Shown: positions 17,110 to 26,629 of the stretch, one piece after another
Numbering within the stretch: position 1 is the first letter of the stretch
Layout of the letters: each line of letters opens with the position of its first letter
Assembly: GCF_008630535.1 (NCBI RefSeq)
Contig: NZ_VWPH01000002.1
Location: 186,001-250,000, forward strand
Origin: Saccharopolyspora hirsuta
GTDB taxonomy: Bacteria; Actinomycetota; Actinomycetes; Mycobacteriales; Pseudonocardiaceae
DNA length: 64,000 bases
Direction of reading: 5' to 3'
Notes under the pieces: model-generated
Told to the model about the DNA's origin: nothing
Databases searched by the model: none
The model's input: only the letters and a program-made list of their open reading frames with translations
Position numbers and translations under genes: made by a program

Positions 17110-19404
17110 GTGAGGGACTTGACCGGCAAGATCGGATCGACCGCGCTCGGATATCCCCGGATCGGGCCGAAGCGGGAGCTGAAGCGCGCGCTGGAGAGCT
17201 ACTGGGCCGACCGCTCCACCGAAGCGGAACTGCGCGAAACCGCCCGGGAGTTGCGCATCGACACCTGGCGGCAGCTGCGCGACGCCGGGCTGGACTCGGT
17301 GCCCGGCAACACGTTCTCCTACTACGACCAGGTGCTCGACACCGCGGTCACCTTCGGCGCGGTGCCGCCGCGCTACGCCGAACTGGGGCTCGGGCCGCTG
17401 GACACCTACTTCGCGATGGCGCGCGGCGCTTCCGCGGTGCCGCCGCTGGAGATGACGAAGTGGTTCGACACCAACTACCACTACCTGGTGCCGGAGATCG
17501 GCCCGGACACGCGGTTCTCGCTGGCCGACCGCACGCCCGTCGAGCAGTACCGCGAGGCGCTGGAGGCCGGGGTGACCACGCGCCCGGTGCTGGTCGGTCC
17601 GCTGACCTTCCTGCTGCTGGCCAAACCGGCGCCGGGCGCGCCGGAACCCTTTCGCCCGCTGGACAAGCTGCCCGAACTGCTCGACGCCTACGCCGAGCTG
17701 CTGCGCGAGCTGCACCGCGCCGGGGCCGAGTGGGTGCAGCTCGACGAGCCCGCCTTCGCCGCGGACCGCACGCCTGAGCAGCTGCAGGCGCTCGGCGACG
17801 CCTACCGGCAGCTGGGCGGGTTGTCCGCGCGGCCGGAACTGCTGGTGGCGGGGTACTTCGGGGACTTCGGCGAGGCGCTGCGGGTGCTGGCGGCCACCCC
17901 GGTGGAGGCGATCGGCGCGGACCTGGTGACCGAGCCGTCCGCTGTGGATTCGCTGTCCGGGGTGCCGGGGCTGCGGGACAAGACGCTGGTGGCCGGGCTC
18001 GTGGACGGGCGCAACGTCTGGCGCACCGACCTGGACCGCGCGCTCACCACAGCGGCCACGCTGCTGGGGCTGGCCGGAGAGGTCGCCGTGAGCACCTCGT
18101 GCTCGCTGCTGCACGTGCCCTACGACGTCGAGACCGAGGACATCGACCCGCAGATCAAGTCCTGGCTGGCCTTCGCCGCGCAGAAGGTCCGCGAGGTCGT
18201 AGTGCTCGGGCGCGCGCTGAAGGAAGGCCGGGACTCGGTGGCCGACGAGCTCGACGCCGCCCGCGCCGCCATCGCCGACCGGGCCGGGGCGGCGCGCGTG
18301 CGCAACAACCGCGTCCGCGCCCGGCTCGATTCGCTGCGACCCGAGCACTCGCAGCGCGGCGACTACCGGAAGCGGCGGGAGGCGCAGCAGAAGTCCCTGA
18401 AGCTGCCGCCGCTGCCCACCACGACGATCGGTTCGTTCCCGCAGACCAGCGACGTCCGCAAGGCGCGCGCGGCGTTCCGGGCCGGGCGCATCGACCGGGC
18501 CAGCTACCACCAGCGGATGCGCGACGAGATCCGGCGCGTGGTCGAGCTGCAGGAAGCGATCGGGCTCGACGTGCTGGTGCACGGCGAACCGGAGCGCAAC
18601 GACATGGTGCAGTACTTCGCCGAGCACCTGGACGGGTTCATCAGCACCGCGAACGGCTGGGTGCAGTCCTACGGGTCCCGGTGCGTGCGGCCGCCGATCC
18701 TCTACGGCGACGTGTTCCGGCCCGCACCGATGACGGTGGAGTGGGCGACCTGCGCGCAGAAGCTCACCGCGAAGCCGGTCAAGGGCATGCTCACCGGGCC
18801 GGTCACCATCCTGGCCTGGTCGTTCGTCCGCGACGACCAGCCGCTGGCGGACACCGCCGCGCAGGTCGCGATGGCCATCCGCGACGAGGTGCAGGACCTC
18901 GAAGCGGCCGGTATCCGGGTGATCCAGGTCGACGAGCCCGCGCTGCGCGAACTCCTGCCGCTGCGCGCGGCCCAGCACGGGCCGTACCTGCGGTGGGCGG
19001 TGTCGGCGTTCCGCCTGGCCACCTCCGGGGTCGCCGACTCCACCCAGATCCACACCCACCTGTGCTACTCGGAGTTCGGCGACGTGATCGACGCGATCGT
19101 CGCGCTGGACGCCGACGTCACCAGCATCGAAGCCGCCCGCTCCCGGATGGAGGTGCTCGACGACCTCAACGCGGTCGGCTTCGCCCGGGGCGTGGGGCCG
19201 GGGGTGTACGACATCCACTCGCCGCGCGTGCCGGACGCGGCGGAGATGACCGACCTGCTCCGCGCGGCCCTGCGCTCGGTGCCCGCGGACCGCCTGTGGG
19301 TCAACCCGGACTGCGGTCTGAAGACCCGGGGCTACGCGGAGGTCGAACCGGCCCTGGAGAACCTGGTCAGCGCAGCGCGAGCGGCCCGCCGCGACCTGCC
19401 CTGA
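17110..19404 (+). CDS. metE: Cobalamin-independent methionine synthase
   Basis: MetE transfers a methyl group from 5-methyltetrahydropteroyl-tri-glutamate to homocysteine, the last step of methionine synthesis, without B12. The 764-aa length is normal. The N-terminal [20 protein letters not shown] and the C-terminal catalytic domain ([67 protein letters not shown]) are intact, including the zinc-ligand His/Cys residues. GTG 17110 and TTG 17119 are both possible starts; GAGG at 17107-17110 suits the TTG better. The riboswitch immediately upstream explains its regulation. Confidence 0.97.
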   Translation: MRDLTGKIGSTALGYPRIGPKRELKRALESYWADRSTEAELRETARELRIDTWRQLRDAGLDSVPGNTFSYYDQVLDTAVTFGAVPPRYAELGLGPLDTYFAMARGASAVPPLEMTKWFDTNYHYLVPEIGPDTRFSLADRTPVEQYREALEAGVTTRPVLVGPLTFLLLAKPAPGAPEPFRPLDKLPELLDAYAELLRELHRAGAEWVQLDEPAFAADRTPEQLQALGDAYRQLGGLSARPELLVAGYFGDFGEALRVLAATPVEAIGADLVTEPSAVDSLSGVPGLRDKTLVAGLVDGRNVWRTDLDRALTTAATLLGLAGEVAVSTSCSLLHVPYDVETEDIDPQIKSWLAFAAQKVREVVVLGRALKEGRDSVADELDAARAAIADRAGAARVRNNRVRARLDSLRPEHSQRGDYRKRREAQQKSLKLPPLPTTTIGSFPQTSDVRKARAAFRAGRIDRASYHQRMRDEIRRVVELQEAIGLDVLVHGEPERNDMVQYFAEHLDGFISTANGWVQSYGSRCVRPPILYGDVFRPAPMTVEWATCAQKLTAKPVKGMLTGPVTILAWSFVRDDQPLADTAAQVAMAIRDEVQDLEAAGIRVIQVDEPALRELLPLRAAQHGPYLRWAVSAFRLATSGVADSTQIHTHLCYSEFGDVIDAIVALDADVTSIEAARSRMEVLDDLNAVGFARGVGPGVYDIHSPRVPDAAEMTDLLRAALRSVPADRLWVNPDCGLKTRGYAEVEPALENLVSAARAARRDLP

Positions 19405-19412
19405 CCACGAGC

Positions 19413-19459
19413 GTTGCGGGCGGTGCGCACTCCCCACCACTCACCGCACCGCCCGCAAC
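19413..19459. terminator. metE terminator hairpin
   Basis: GTTGCGGGCGGTGCG (19413-19427) pairs perfectly with CGCACCGCCCGCAAC (19445-19459), with a 17-nt loop. It lies just after the metE stop. Confidence 0.75.
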
Positions 19460-19530
19460 ACCCTCCCGTGATCCAGTTCACCTGCGAAGGGTGACACGGG
19501 GGTGTCGCGCGCGAGTGCGACCGTCGGCGC

Positions 19531-20427
19531 ATGACGATCACTGATGCGGACTGCCTCGCCGAGACCTCGGCGTTCAACGACCGGTTCGAGGCGTCTCGCG
19601 GCGAGGTGCCGAAGTCGCTGGAACTCCTGCGGCGCAACCGGGTCGGCGGTGACGCGCCGCCGGTGCGCCTGCCGCAGGGGCAGGACCGCGTCGTCGCGGG
19701 TGTGCCGGTCCGGGCGTTCGTGCCGGACCGCGTCGACGGCGTGTACCTGCACATCCACGGCGGTGGCTGGGCGTTCGGCACGGCGGACGGGCAGGACGAG
19801 AAGTTGTGGCAGCTGGCCGTCGAGGCGCGGTTGGCCGTGGTGAGCGTGGAATACCGCTTGGCGCCGGAGAACCCGTTCCCGGCCGGGCCCGACGACTGCG
19901 AAGCCGTCGCCCGGTGGCTGGTGGACCACGCCGCCACCGAGTTCGGCACCCGAAGACTGCTGATCGGCGGTGAATCGGCCGGGGCCCACCTGAGCGTCCT
20001 GACGCTGCTGCGCCTCCGCGACCGGCACGGCATCACCGGCGCGTACCAGGCGGCCCAGCTGACCTTCGGCCCGTACGACCTGTCGATGACACCGAGCCAG
20101 CGCTCGTTCGGTTCCCGGCCGCTGCTGAGCAACACCGACTCGCTGCGGCGCAGCTACGAGCTCTTCACACCGGGGATGGGGCCGGAAGCCCGCCGCGACC
20201 CGGAGATCTCGCCGCTGTTCGCCGACCTGACCGGGCTGCCGCCCGCCCGGATCGTGGTCGGCACCGAAGACCCGCTGCTGGACGACTCGCTCTTCCTCGC
20301 GGCGCGGTGGCAGGCGCCCGTGCAGCTCGGCGTCGTCGCAGGCGCGATGCACGGTTTCACCCTGTTCCCGCTGACCATCACCGAGCGGGAGAAGCAGCGC
20401 GAGCGGGACTTCCTGGCGGGCGCGTAG
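19531..20427 (+). CDS. Alpha/beta hydrolase, HSL/acetyl-esterase family
   Basis: This 298-aa cytoplasmic esterase/lipase-like enzyme has the oxyanion-hole motif HIHGGGWAFG and the nucleophile elbow GGESAGAHLS; the catalytic Asp (EDPLLDDSL) and His (GAMHGFTLFP) are in place. The natural ester is unknown. The ATG at 19531 lacks a strong ribosome site. The WYL regulator begins 10 bp downstream, suggesting co-transcription. Confidence 0.9.
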   Translation: MTITDADCLAETSAFNDRFEASRGEVPKSLELLRRNRVGGDAPPVRLPQGQDRVVAGVPVRAFVPDRVDGVYLHIHGGGWAFGTADGQDEKLWQLAVEARLAVVSVEYRLAPENPFPAGPDDCEAVARWLVDHAATEFGTRRLLIGGESAGAHLSVLTLLRLRDRHGITGAYQAAQLTFGPYDLSMTPSQRSFGSRPLLSNTDSLRRSYELFTPGMGPEARRDPEISPLFADLTGLPPARIVVGTEDPLLDDSLFLAARWQAPVQLGVVAGAMHGFTLFPLTITEREKQRERDFLAGA

Positions 20428-20437
20428 CGTCGAGCCC

Positions 20438-21151
20438 GTGAACCGGACTGATCGGCTCTACGCGCTGGTGGAGGAGTTGCGCGCAGCGGCCCCGCGACCG
20501 CTGACCGTGGCTTCCCTCGCGGCGCGGTTCGAGGTCAGCACCCGCACTGTGCAGCGCGATCTCCAGGCGTTGCTGGAGACGGGCGTCCCGGTGCGCACCA
20601 CGTCCGGGCGTGGTGGGGGCTGGTCGATCGATCCGGCGATGACGCTTCCGCCGATCCGCTTCACCGCCGACGAGGCCTCGGCGCTGGTCGCGGCGCTCGC
20701 GGTGGCCGACGCTCCCTACGCCGACGCGGCTCGCACAGCAGCTCAGAAGATCGCAGCCTCGATGACCGGCCCCGCGGCCGATGCGGCGCAGGGGCTCGCC
20801 GCGCGGATCGTCGCGCTGCCGGACCGGACCGCCGGATCGGTCCGGTCCGCAGTGGAACACGCCCTCACCACCGGCACGGTGCTGCTGCTGTCCTACGTAG
20901 ACGAATCGGGGCGGAGGAGCGATCGCGCGGTGGAACCCGCCGGGCTGCTCACCGCTGGCGGCAGCTGGTACCTCATCGCCTGGTGCCGCGAGCGGCGAGC
21001 TGGCCGGGGCTTCCGGCTGGACCGGATCGCGACGGCGACGCCGACCGACGAGAAGTCGCCGCCCCACGACCTGGCCGACCTGCTGCTCGGCTCGGCCGCC
21101 GCAGGCGCGGTGCGCCCCACCGCGCTGGCCCCGCTGACGCCGCCGCGGTGA
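20438..21151 (+). CDS. WYL-domain transcriptional regulator (YafY type)
   Basis: This 237-aa regulator has an N-terminal winged HTH (LTVASLAARFEVSTRTVQRDLQALLETGVPV, about 20-55) and a WYL ligand-sensing domain from about 135, with the GSWYLIAWCRERRAGRGFRLDRI core. Such proteins often bind nucleic-acid or small-molecule ligands. It lies 10 bp after the esterase gene and may control that operon. GTG 20438 directly precedes the conserved RTDRLYALVEELR helix. Confidence 0.9.
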   Translation: MNRTDRLYALVEELRAAAPRPLTVASLAARFEVSTRTVQRDLQALLETGVPVRTTSGRGGGWSIDPAMTLPPIRFTADEASALVAALAVADAPYADAARTAAQKIAASMTGPAADAAQGLAARIVALPDRTAGSVRSAVEHALTTGTVLLLSYVDESGRRSDRAVEPAGLLTAGGSWYLIAWCRERRAGRGFRLDRIATATPTDEKSPPHDLADLLLGSAAAGAVRPTALAPLTPPR

Positions 21152-21181
21152 GCAGCGGGCGATTGCTCCGGCAAGGACCTG

Positions 21182-21478
21182 GTGGCTCGTCCGGCGAGGT
21201 TGAGCTGGGGAGACGTGCTTGCAGTTGACTTCCCGCCGCAGCGGGCAAGACTGAGGGGCGTGGTCAAGACGCTGCACCCGCAGAACTACGCCGACGTCTA
21301 CCACGTCGGCGACTACTTCCGGCAGGGCAACTCCGTGCTGATGGACCTGTCGGCCCTGTCCAACGCCGAGGCCAGACAGCTGGTCGACTTCGCGGCGGGG
21401 ATGGTCGTGGCGCGGGACGGCAGCATGGAGCGCGTCGCGCCGAAGGTCTTCCTGCTGACGCACCCGGAGGGGTCGTGA
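21182..21478 (+). CDS. SepF-like cell-division protein paralogue
   Basis: This protein of up to 98 aa has the SepF fold: VVKTLHPQNYADVYHVGDYF, then GNSVLMDLSALSNAEARQLV, DFAAGMV and a final APKVFLLTHPEG. SepF polymers tether FtsZ to the membrane. The usual N-terminal membrane-binding amphipathic helix and acidic linker are missing, so this copy may act as a partner or modulator. The start is uncertain: GTG 21182, or GTG 21260 just before the domain. It is not near ftsZ, so it is probably not the main SepF. Confidence 0.75.
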   Translation: MARPARLSWGDVLAVDFPPQRARLRGVVKTLHPQNYADVYHVGDYFRQGNSVLMDLSALSNAEARQLVDFAAGMVVARDGSMERVAPKVFLLTHPEGS

Positions 21479-21584
21479 GAGCCGGTCACGGCTCCGGTGG
21501 GATCACCCGGTGGCGGAAAACCGGTTGCTCTCATCGGAGTGTGGAGTAGAGTTGCCCGCTGCGCATTCAGACGAGGGGGATTCC

Positions 21585-22424
21585 GTGGCCGCACCAGTCG
21601 ATCCGTCCAATGTGGAGCAGCTGCGCGCGTGGGACGGGAACCAGGGGGACCTCTGGACCGCCCGAGCTGAGCGGTTCGACGAGGGAGTCGCCGGTTACCA
21701 GCGCAAGCTCCTCGACGCCGCGGAGATCGACCGCGCGTCGAAGGTGCTCGACATCGGCTGCGGCAGCGGGCAGACGGCGCGGGACGCGGCCCGGCGGGCG
21801 GCGGACGGTTCGGTGCTGGGCGTGGACCTGTCCTCCCGCATGATCGAGCTGGCCCGCGAGCTGGCCGCGCGGGAGGAGCTGTCCAACGTCGCGTTCGAGC
21901 AGGTCGACGCGCAGGTGCACGACTTCCCGGAGGCGCACTTCGACGTCGCGGTCAGCCGCCACGGGGTGATGTTCTTCGGGGACCCGCTCGCGGCGTTCCG
22001 CAACATCGCGCGGGCGGTGCGCCCCGGCGGACGCCTGGCCCTGCTGACCTGGCAGCCGGTGGAGCGCATCGAGTGGATCGTCGCGTTCCGCACCCTGCTG
22101 ACCGGTGAAGTGCCGAAACCGCCGTCGAGCGGCCCGAACCCCTGGTCGCTGAGCGACCCCGACGTGGTCCGCGAACTGCTGACCGCCGCCGGGTTCGCCG
22201 ACGTCCAGCTGGCGGGCCTCGCCGAGCCGATGTACTTCGGCCGAGACGTCGACGACGCCTGCGACTTCGTCACCGACCAGCACGCCTCGCTGCTCGACGA
22301 CCTCACCGCGGACGAGAAGGCTCGCGCGATCGCCGACCTCCGCGCGAACCTGGCCGAGCACCAGACCGAGCGCGGCGTGTACTACGACTCGGCGGCCTGG
22401 CTGGTCGAAGCCCGCCGCAGCTGA
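21585..22424 (+). CDS. Class I SAM-dependent methyltransferase
   Basis: This 279-aa methyltransferase has motif I VLDIGCGSGQTARDAARRA, the acidic end of strand 2 (VLGVDLSSRMIELARE) and the post-I motif ARAVRPGGRLALLTWQP. The rest resembles the UbiE/Methyltransf_11 group; the substrate is unknown. I place the start at GTG 21585 because GAGGGGGA lies at 21573-21580; the longer upstream reading frame is poorly conserved in character. A small hairpin, GAGCCG/CGGCTC, at 21479-21494 separates it from the SepF-like gene. Confidence 0.85.
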   Translation: MAAPVDPSNVEQLRAWDGNQGDLWTARAERFDEGVAGYQRKLLDAAEIDRASKVLDIGCGSGQTARDAARRAADGSVLGVDLSSRMIELARELAAREELSNVAFEQVDAQVHDFPEAHFDVAVSRHGVMFFGDPLAAFRNIARAVRPGGRLALLTWQPVERIEWIVAFRTLLTGEVPKPPSSGPNPWSLSDPDVVRELLTAAGFADVQLAGLAEPMYFGRDVDDACDFVTDQHASLLDDLTADEKARAIADLRANLAEHQTERGVYYDSAAWLVEARRS

Positions 22425-22547
22425 CCCCCAGCACGAGCTGCTCCGGTTGCGGAGGACCAAAGCCCCCGGTTGAAGCCCGCCGCCGAGGGCATCCTGAAAC
22501 CGGCCGACCGCGACCTCAGAGCTCCGAGAACGAGGGGGGGCGACCAC

Positions 22548-23282
22548 ATGAAGATCGCTGTCATCGGTGGGACCGGGCGCATCGGATCGCAGGTGGTCGA
22601 GATCCTGAACGCGAGCGGGCACGAGGCGGTGCCGCACTCGCCGTCCACCGGACTGGACCTGCTCAGCGGGCAGGGCTTGCGCGAAGCGCTGGACGGGGCC
22701 GACGTCGTCGTCAACCTGACGAACTCGCCGACCTTCGACGAGTCCTCGCTCGAGTTCTTCCGGAAGACCACGGACAACCTGGTGGCGGCCGCCGGGGCGG
22801 CCGGTACCGGTCACGCGGTCGTCCTGTCGATCGTGGGCGCCGACCGGGTGCCGGACCTGGCCTACTACCGCGCCAAGGTGCTGCAGGAGGACGTCCTCAA
22901 GGCCGGTCCGGTGCCCTGCTCGATCGTGCGGGCCACCCAGTTCTTCGAGTTCGTGGACGCGGTGCTGTCCTGGACCGCCGACGAGAACGAAGTCCGCTTG
23001 CCCGCCACGCGCGTCCAGCCGATGGCCGCGGCCGACGTCGCCCGAGCAGTGGCCGATGTCGCCGCGGGTGAGCCGCTGCAGGGCACGCGCAACGTGGCCG
23101 GGCCCGAGGTCTTCGCGCTCGACGAGCTGGGCCGGATCACCCTCGCGGCCCGGGGCGACCACCGCGCCGTCGTCACGGACAACAGCGCTGGCATGTTCGC
23201 CGCCGTTTCCGGCGACGCCCTGATCGCCGAGGACGACGCCGTCATCGCCGGGACGACCTACCGGGAGTGGCTCGCGCGCTGA
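22548..23282 (+). CDS. NAD(P)-binding NmrA/atypical SDR protein
   Basis: This 244-aa protein begins with MKIAVIGGTGRIGSQVVEIL, the glycine-rich nucleotide-binding loop of atypical short-chain dehydrogenases. VVVNLTNSPTFDE, the YYRAKVLQEDVLKA helix (YxxxK) and SIVRATQFFEFVD match NmrA/SDR5-like sugar-nucleotide or quinone-reductase-like proteins. No substrate can be assigned. ATG 22548 follows GAGGGGGG. It converges on the S10 peptidase through a shared terminator. Confidence 0.88.
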   Translation: MKIAVIGGTGRIGSQVVEILNASGHEAVPHSPSTGLDLLSGQGLREALDGADVVVNLTNSPTFDESSLEFFRKTTDNLVAAAGAAGTGHAVVLSIVGADRVPDLAYYRAKVLQEDVLKAGPVPCSIVRATQFFEFVDAVLSWTADENEVRLPATRVQPMAAADVARAVADVAAGEPLQGTRNVAGPEVFALDELGRITLAARGDHRAVVTDNSAGMFAAVSGDALIAEDDAVIAGTTYREWLAR

Positions 23283-23310
23283 CCGGCCCTTCCGCGCGGC
23301 GGAGCGACGA

Positions 23311-23346
23311 CCGAGGCCCCGCGCCCGGTCGGGAGCGGGGCCTCGG
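23311..23346. terminator. Convergent-gene terminator hairpin
   Basis: CCGAGGCCCCGC (23311-23322) pairs perfectly with GCGGGGCCTCGG (23335-23346). It lies between the convergent SDR and S10 peptidase genes and so can serve both. Confidence 0.75.
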
Positions 23347-23355
23347 CAAAGTCCA

Positions 23356-24828
23356 CTAAGGACGGACGCGGACGAACTCCGCGAGGTGCGCGGACTGCTC
23401 CAACCGCGAGGGCTCGTGCACGTACATCATGTGGCCCGCCGGGTAGTAGCGGACGTCGATGTTCTCCCGCAGCTCCGCCGGGATCGGCAGCCGCGCCAGG
23501 ACGTGCTCGGCCGCGAAGTACGGCGTCGCGCCGTCGGTGTAGCCGCAGCCGACGTGCACCCGCAGGTGCGGGTTGGCCTGGATGGCCGCGCCGAGCTTGT
23601 CCACGACGGACACGCTCGCACCCTCGAACTCCTTGTACGACCAGGGCTGCACGCGGCTGGAGAGCATCTCGTACGGCAGGTCGTTGGTGTAGTCGAGCTC
23701 TTCGCGCAGGTAGTGGTTGATCGCCGCCGCGTAGGCCCCGAGGATGCCGGAGATGCTCGGGTCGTCGGTGAAGCGCTCGCCCGCCGCGTCCGGCTCCCAG
23801 CCGGTGAACCGGCCGTCCATCCGGCCCACGGTCTGCCGCCGGTCGCGCAGCAGCTCGGTGAAGAACCGGATGTGCTCGATGCGCATGTTCGCGCGGTCCA
23901 CGTAGTCCTCGGACAGCCCGGACAGCTCCGCGACCCGGCGCACCACGTCCGCCCGCTCCTCGGCGGTCAGCCGCGCACCGCGCGCCAGCGCCCACGGGTA
24001 GTCCTCGGCGGCGAACTTCTCCGCCTCGTCGAGCACCTCGCGCAGCGGCCGGTCGCCGTGCTTGCCGTGGTGGTGCGCGATCGCCGCGTAGGTCGGCAGG
24101 TAGAGCGCGTACGGCAGGTCGTTGCCGTCGGTGAACCGGATCGTGCCCATGTCCAGCACCGAGGAGATCAGCAGCAGGCCGTTCGGGTAGAGCCCGTACC
24201 GGGACTGCAGGTGCTCGGCCAGCGCCGCCGCGCGCAGCGTGCCGTAGGACTCGCCGGCCAGGTACTTCGGCGACATCCACCGCCCGTTGCGGGTGGTCCA
24301 CAGCCGGATCACCTCGGCGATGGACTCGATGTCGCGCTGGTAGCCGTGGAAGTCGCCCGGGGTGCCGCCCTCGACGGCCCGCGAGTACCCGGTGGACACC
24401 GGGTCGATGAACACCAGGTCGCTGTGCGCCAGCAGGGTCTCCGGGTTGTCGGCCAGCCCGTAGGGCGGCGGGGCGAGGTCACCGGCGTCGCCGGAGAGGA
24501 CCCGCCGCGGGCCGAGCAGGCCGAGGTGCAGCCACACGCTCGAGGACCCAGGGCCGCCGTTGAACGCGAAGGTCACCGGACGGGTGGTCCCGGGCTCGGC
24601 GTCGACCACGTAGGAGGTCAGGAAGACCTCGGCCTTGGCCTTGAACCCCTCGAACTTGCCGTCGGTGTGCACCTCTTCGCGCAGCACGACCCGCCCGGTG
24701 GTGGCGGTGTAGGACAGCTCCCCGCCGTCCACCTCGATCGTGTGGTGCGTGCTGACCAGATCGTCGGCCGGCTCCGCCGGGGTGGTCGTTTCCTTGCTCT
24801 CGTCGGTCTTGTCCGCGCTGGCTGCCAT
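23356..24828 (-). CDS. Peptidase S10 (serine carboxypeptidase-like)
   Basis: This 490-aa hydrolase shows the S10 pattern: FAFNGGPGSSSVWLHLGLLG (oxyanion region), DPVSTGYSRAV, the nucleophile in KYLAGESYGTLRAAALAE, and an ending YYPAGHMMYVHEPS with the catalytic His. S10 enzymes remove C-terminal amino acids. No signal peptide is visible at the ATG 24828 start (MAASADKTDESKE is hydrophilic), so a cytoplasmic location is likely. It diverges from the uracil-DNA glycosylase with only about 50 bp between the starts. Confidence 0.9.
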   Translation of the reverse strand: MAASADKTDESKETTTPAEPADDLVSTHHTIEVDGGELSYTATTGRVVLREEVHTDGKFEGFKAKAEVFLTSYVVDAEPGTTRPVTFAFNGGPGSSSVWLHLGLLGPRRVLSGDAGDLAPPPYGLADNPETLLAHSDLVFIDPVSTGYSRAVEGGTPGDFHGYQRDIESIAEVIRLWTTRNGRWMSPKYLAGESYGTLRAAALAEHLQSRYGLYPNGLLLISSVLDMGTIRFTDGNDLPYALYLPTYAAIAHHHGKHGDRPLREVLDEAEKFAAEDYPWALARGARLTAEERADVVRRVAELSGLSEDYVDRANMRIEHIRFFTELLRDRRQTVGRMDGRFTGWEPDAAGERFTDDPSISGILGAYAAAINHYLREELDYTNDLPYEMLSSRVQPWSYKEFEGASVSVVDKLGAAIQANPHLRVHVGCGYTDGATPYFAAEHVLARLPIPAELRENIDVRYYPAGHMMYVHEPSRLEQSAHLAEFVRVRP

Positions 24829-24877
24829 GCCGACCACATTACGTGCCGCCGCAGCGCTTTTCTGCAATTTTTGGGAG

Positions 24878-25648
24878 GTGCCCACCACGCCCTCCAAGCT
24901 GGTCGCCGACCCGGTCGGCGACCCGGCCTCCGCCGCCCCGACCGCCGCTCGGCTGGCCGAGCTGGACCGGCTGATCACCCGCTGCACGGCCTGCCCGCGC
25001 CTGGTGTCCTGGCGCGAGGAGGTGGCCGAGGTCAAGCGCGCGGCGTTCCGCGACGAGGAGTACTGGGGACGCCCGGTGCCGGGCTTCGGCCCGCCGGACG
25101 CCGCGATCGGCATCGTCGGCCTGGCTCCGGCGGCGCACGGCGGCAACCGCACCGGCCGGATCTTCACCGGCGACCGCAGCGGCGACGTCCTGTTCCAGGC
25201 GCTCTACGACGTCGGCCTCGCCTCCCAGCCCGAAGCCCACCACCTCGACGACGGCCTGGAGCTGTTCCGCACCAGGATCACGGCGCCGGTGCACTGCGCC
25301 CCACCGGCCAACAAGCCGACCCCGGAGGAGCGCGACACCTGCCGCCCGTGGCTGGTCCGCGAGCTGGACCTGCTCCGCCCCACCCTGCGCGCGGTGGTGG
25401 TCCTCGGCGCCTTCGGCTGGCAGGCCCTGCTGCCGGTGCTGGCGGACGCGGTGTGGGAGGTCCCGCGCCCCCGCCCGAAGTTCGGCCACGAAGCCCACGC
25501 GCAACTCCGGGCCACCGACGGAGGAGCCCCCCTCCACCTCCTCGGCTGCTACCACGTCAGCCAGCAGAACACCTTCACCGGCAAGCTGACCCCGGCGATG
25601 CTGCGCGGGGTCTTGGAACGTGCGAAGGAGCTGGCCGGGGTGCGATGA
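24878..25648 (+). CDS. Type-5 uracil-DNA glycosylase (UDGb)
   Basis: This 256-aa DNA-repair enzyme removes uracil and other deaminated bases. Family-5 motifs are GLAPAAHGGNRTGRIFTGD and the C-terminal GCYHVSQQNTFTGKLT. Cysteines in RCTACPRLVSW and, later, CAPPANKP plus RDTCRPW would bind the 4Fe-4S cluster. I use GTG 24878 as the start; an ATG at 24827 in frame would overlap the start codon of the divergent peptidase and is less likely. The spacing from GGGAGG to GTG 24878 is very short, so the start is not certain. Confidence 0.9.
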   Translation: MPTTPSKLVADPVGDPASAAPTAARLAELDRLITRCTACPRLVSWREEVAEVKRAAFRDEEYWGRPVPGFGPPDAAIGIVGLAPAAHGGNRTGRIFTGDRSGDVLFQALYDVGLASQPEAHHLDDGLELFRTRITAPVHCAPPANKPTPEERDTCRPWLVRELDLLRPTLRAVVVLGAFGWQALLPVLADAVWEVPRPRPKFGHEAHAQLRATDGGAPLHLLGCYHVSQQNTFTGKLTPAMLRGVLERAKELAGVR

Positions 25649-25862
25649 GGTCCGATCGGTCGGAGGAAAGAGCGGGCCGGTCGGTGCAGCGTCCGGCAAC
25701 GGCGCATCTGCTTCGAGTGGGGCGCGTCCGCTCCGCCGTCGTGGCGGGCAGGCTGCTGGCCCCTCGGGGACGGCTGGGGGCGGAACGCGGAATCACGTGG
25801 TCCCAGGGGGATTGTCGCGAAATTCGGGTGTGATCCCGCGGTCCGCCGGTCATGCTGGCCGG

Positions 25863-26618
25863 GTGGATCGCTACCTGTTGAGCGCGCTGGCCCACACCGA
25901 TCACCCCATCGCCGCACCGGTGAGCCCGGCGAACGTGGAGAAGCTGATCCAGCGAGCCGAGTGCCCGCCGGACGCCCGGGTGCTCGATCTCGGTTGCGGA
26001 CCGGGGGAGTGGACATTGCGCGCCCTCCAGCAGTACCCGACCGCCCGCGCCTTCGCGGTGGACATGTCGGAGGAGGCGCTGCGGCGAGCCGAGGACACCG
26101 CACGGGATCGTGGGCTCAGCGACCGCGTGACCTACGTGCGCGGCGACGCCCGGGAGTACCAGCCGCCGAAGGCGTGCGACCTCGTGATGTGCGTAGGCGC
26201 GACGCACGCCTTCGGCGGTTTGGAGGACACGTTGCGCGCGGTCGGTGAGCACGTCGCGCCTGGCGGCACGGTCCTCATCGGCGAGGGGTTCTGGGAACGC
26301 ACCCCGGACCAGCCGACGCTGGAGGCGCTCGGTGCGTCCCCCGACGACTTCCGGGACCTCGCAAGCACGGTGGACGCAGTCGAGAAGGCCGGGTGGACCC
26401 CGGTGCACGGACACGTCAGCAGCCCCGACGAGTGGGACGACTACGAGTGGTCCTGGACCGGATCGCTGACCCGATGGGCGCTGGACCACCCAGGCCACCC
26501 GGACGCCGAAGCGGCGATCGCAGCGGCGCGCGAACACCGCACCGGCTGGCTGCGCGGCTACCGGGGCGTGCTCGGCTTCGCCTTCCTCCTGCTCCGACGC
26601 CTGAACGGCAGTCGCTGA
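25863..26618 (+). CDS. Class I SAM-dependent methyltransferase
   Basis: This 251-aa methyltransferase has motif I VLDLGCGPGEWTLRALQQYP, AFAVDMSEEALRRAEDTA and the post-I segment VGEHVAPGGTVLIGEGFWE. The C-terminal half is acidic, ending in an HRTGWLRGYRGVLGF helix. The substrate is unknown. GTG 25863 is chosen because the preceding about 80 codons of open frame are compositionally non-coding. The 214 bp upstream contain nothing else I can identify. Confidence 0.83.
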   Translation: MDRYLLSALAHTDHPIAAPVSPANVEKLIQRAECPPDARVLDLGCGPGEWTLRALQQYPTARAFAVDMSEEALRRAEDTARDRGLSDRVTYVRGDAREYQPPKACDLVMCVGATHAFGGLEDTLRAVGEHVAPGGTVLIGEGFWERTPDQPTLEALGASPDDFRDLASTVDAVEKAGWTPVHGHVSSPDEWDDYEWSWTGSLTRWALDHPGHPDAEAAIAAAREHRTGWLRGYRGVLGFAFLLLRRLNGSR

Positions 26619-26629
26619 TCCTCTCGCGG

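Noticed and set aside
16255..19440. A 1061-codon open frame on the minus strand
   Set aside because: It is the antisense of metE; composition (His/Arg/Gly-rich) is what high-GC third positions produce, and metE is certain.
24827..24877. Longer start for the uracil-DNA glycosylase at ATG 24827
   Set aside because: It would overlap the start codon of the divergent peptidase gene and leave no promoter space.
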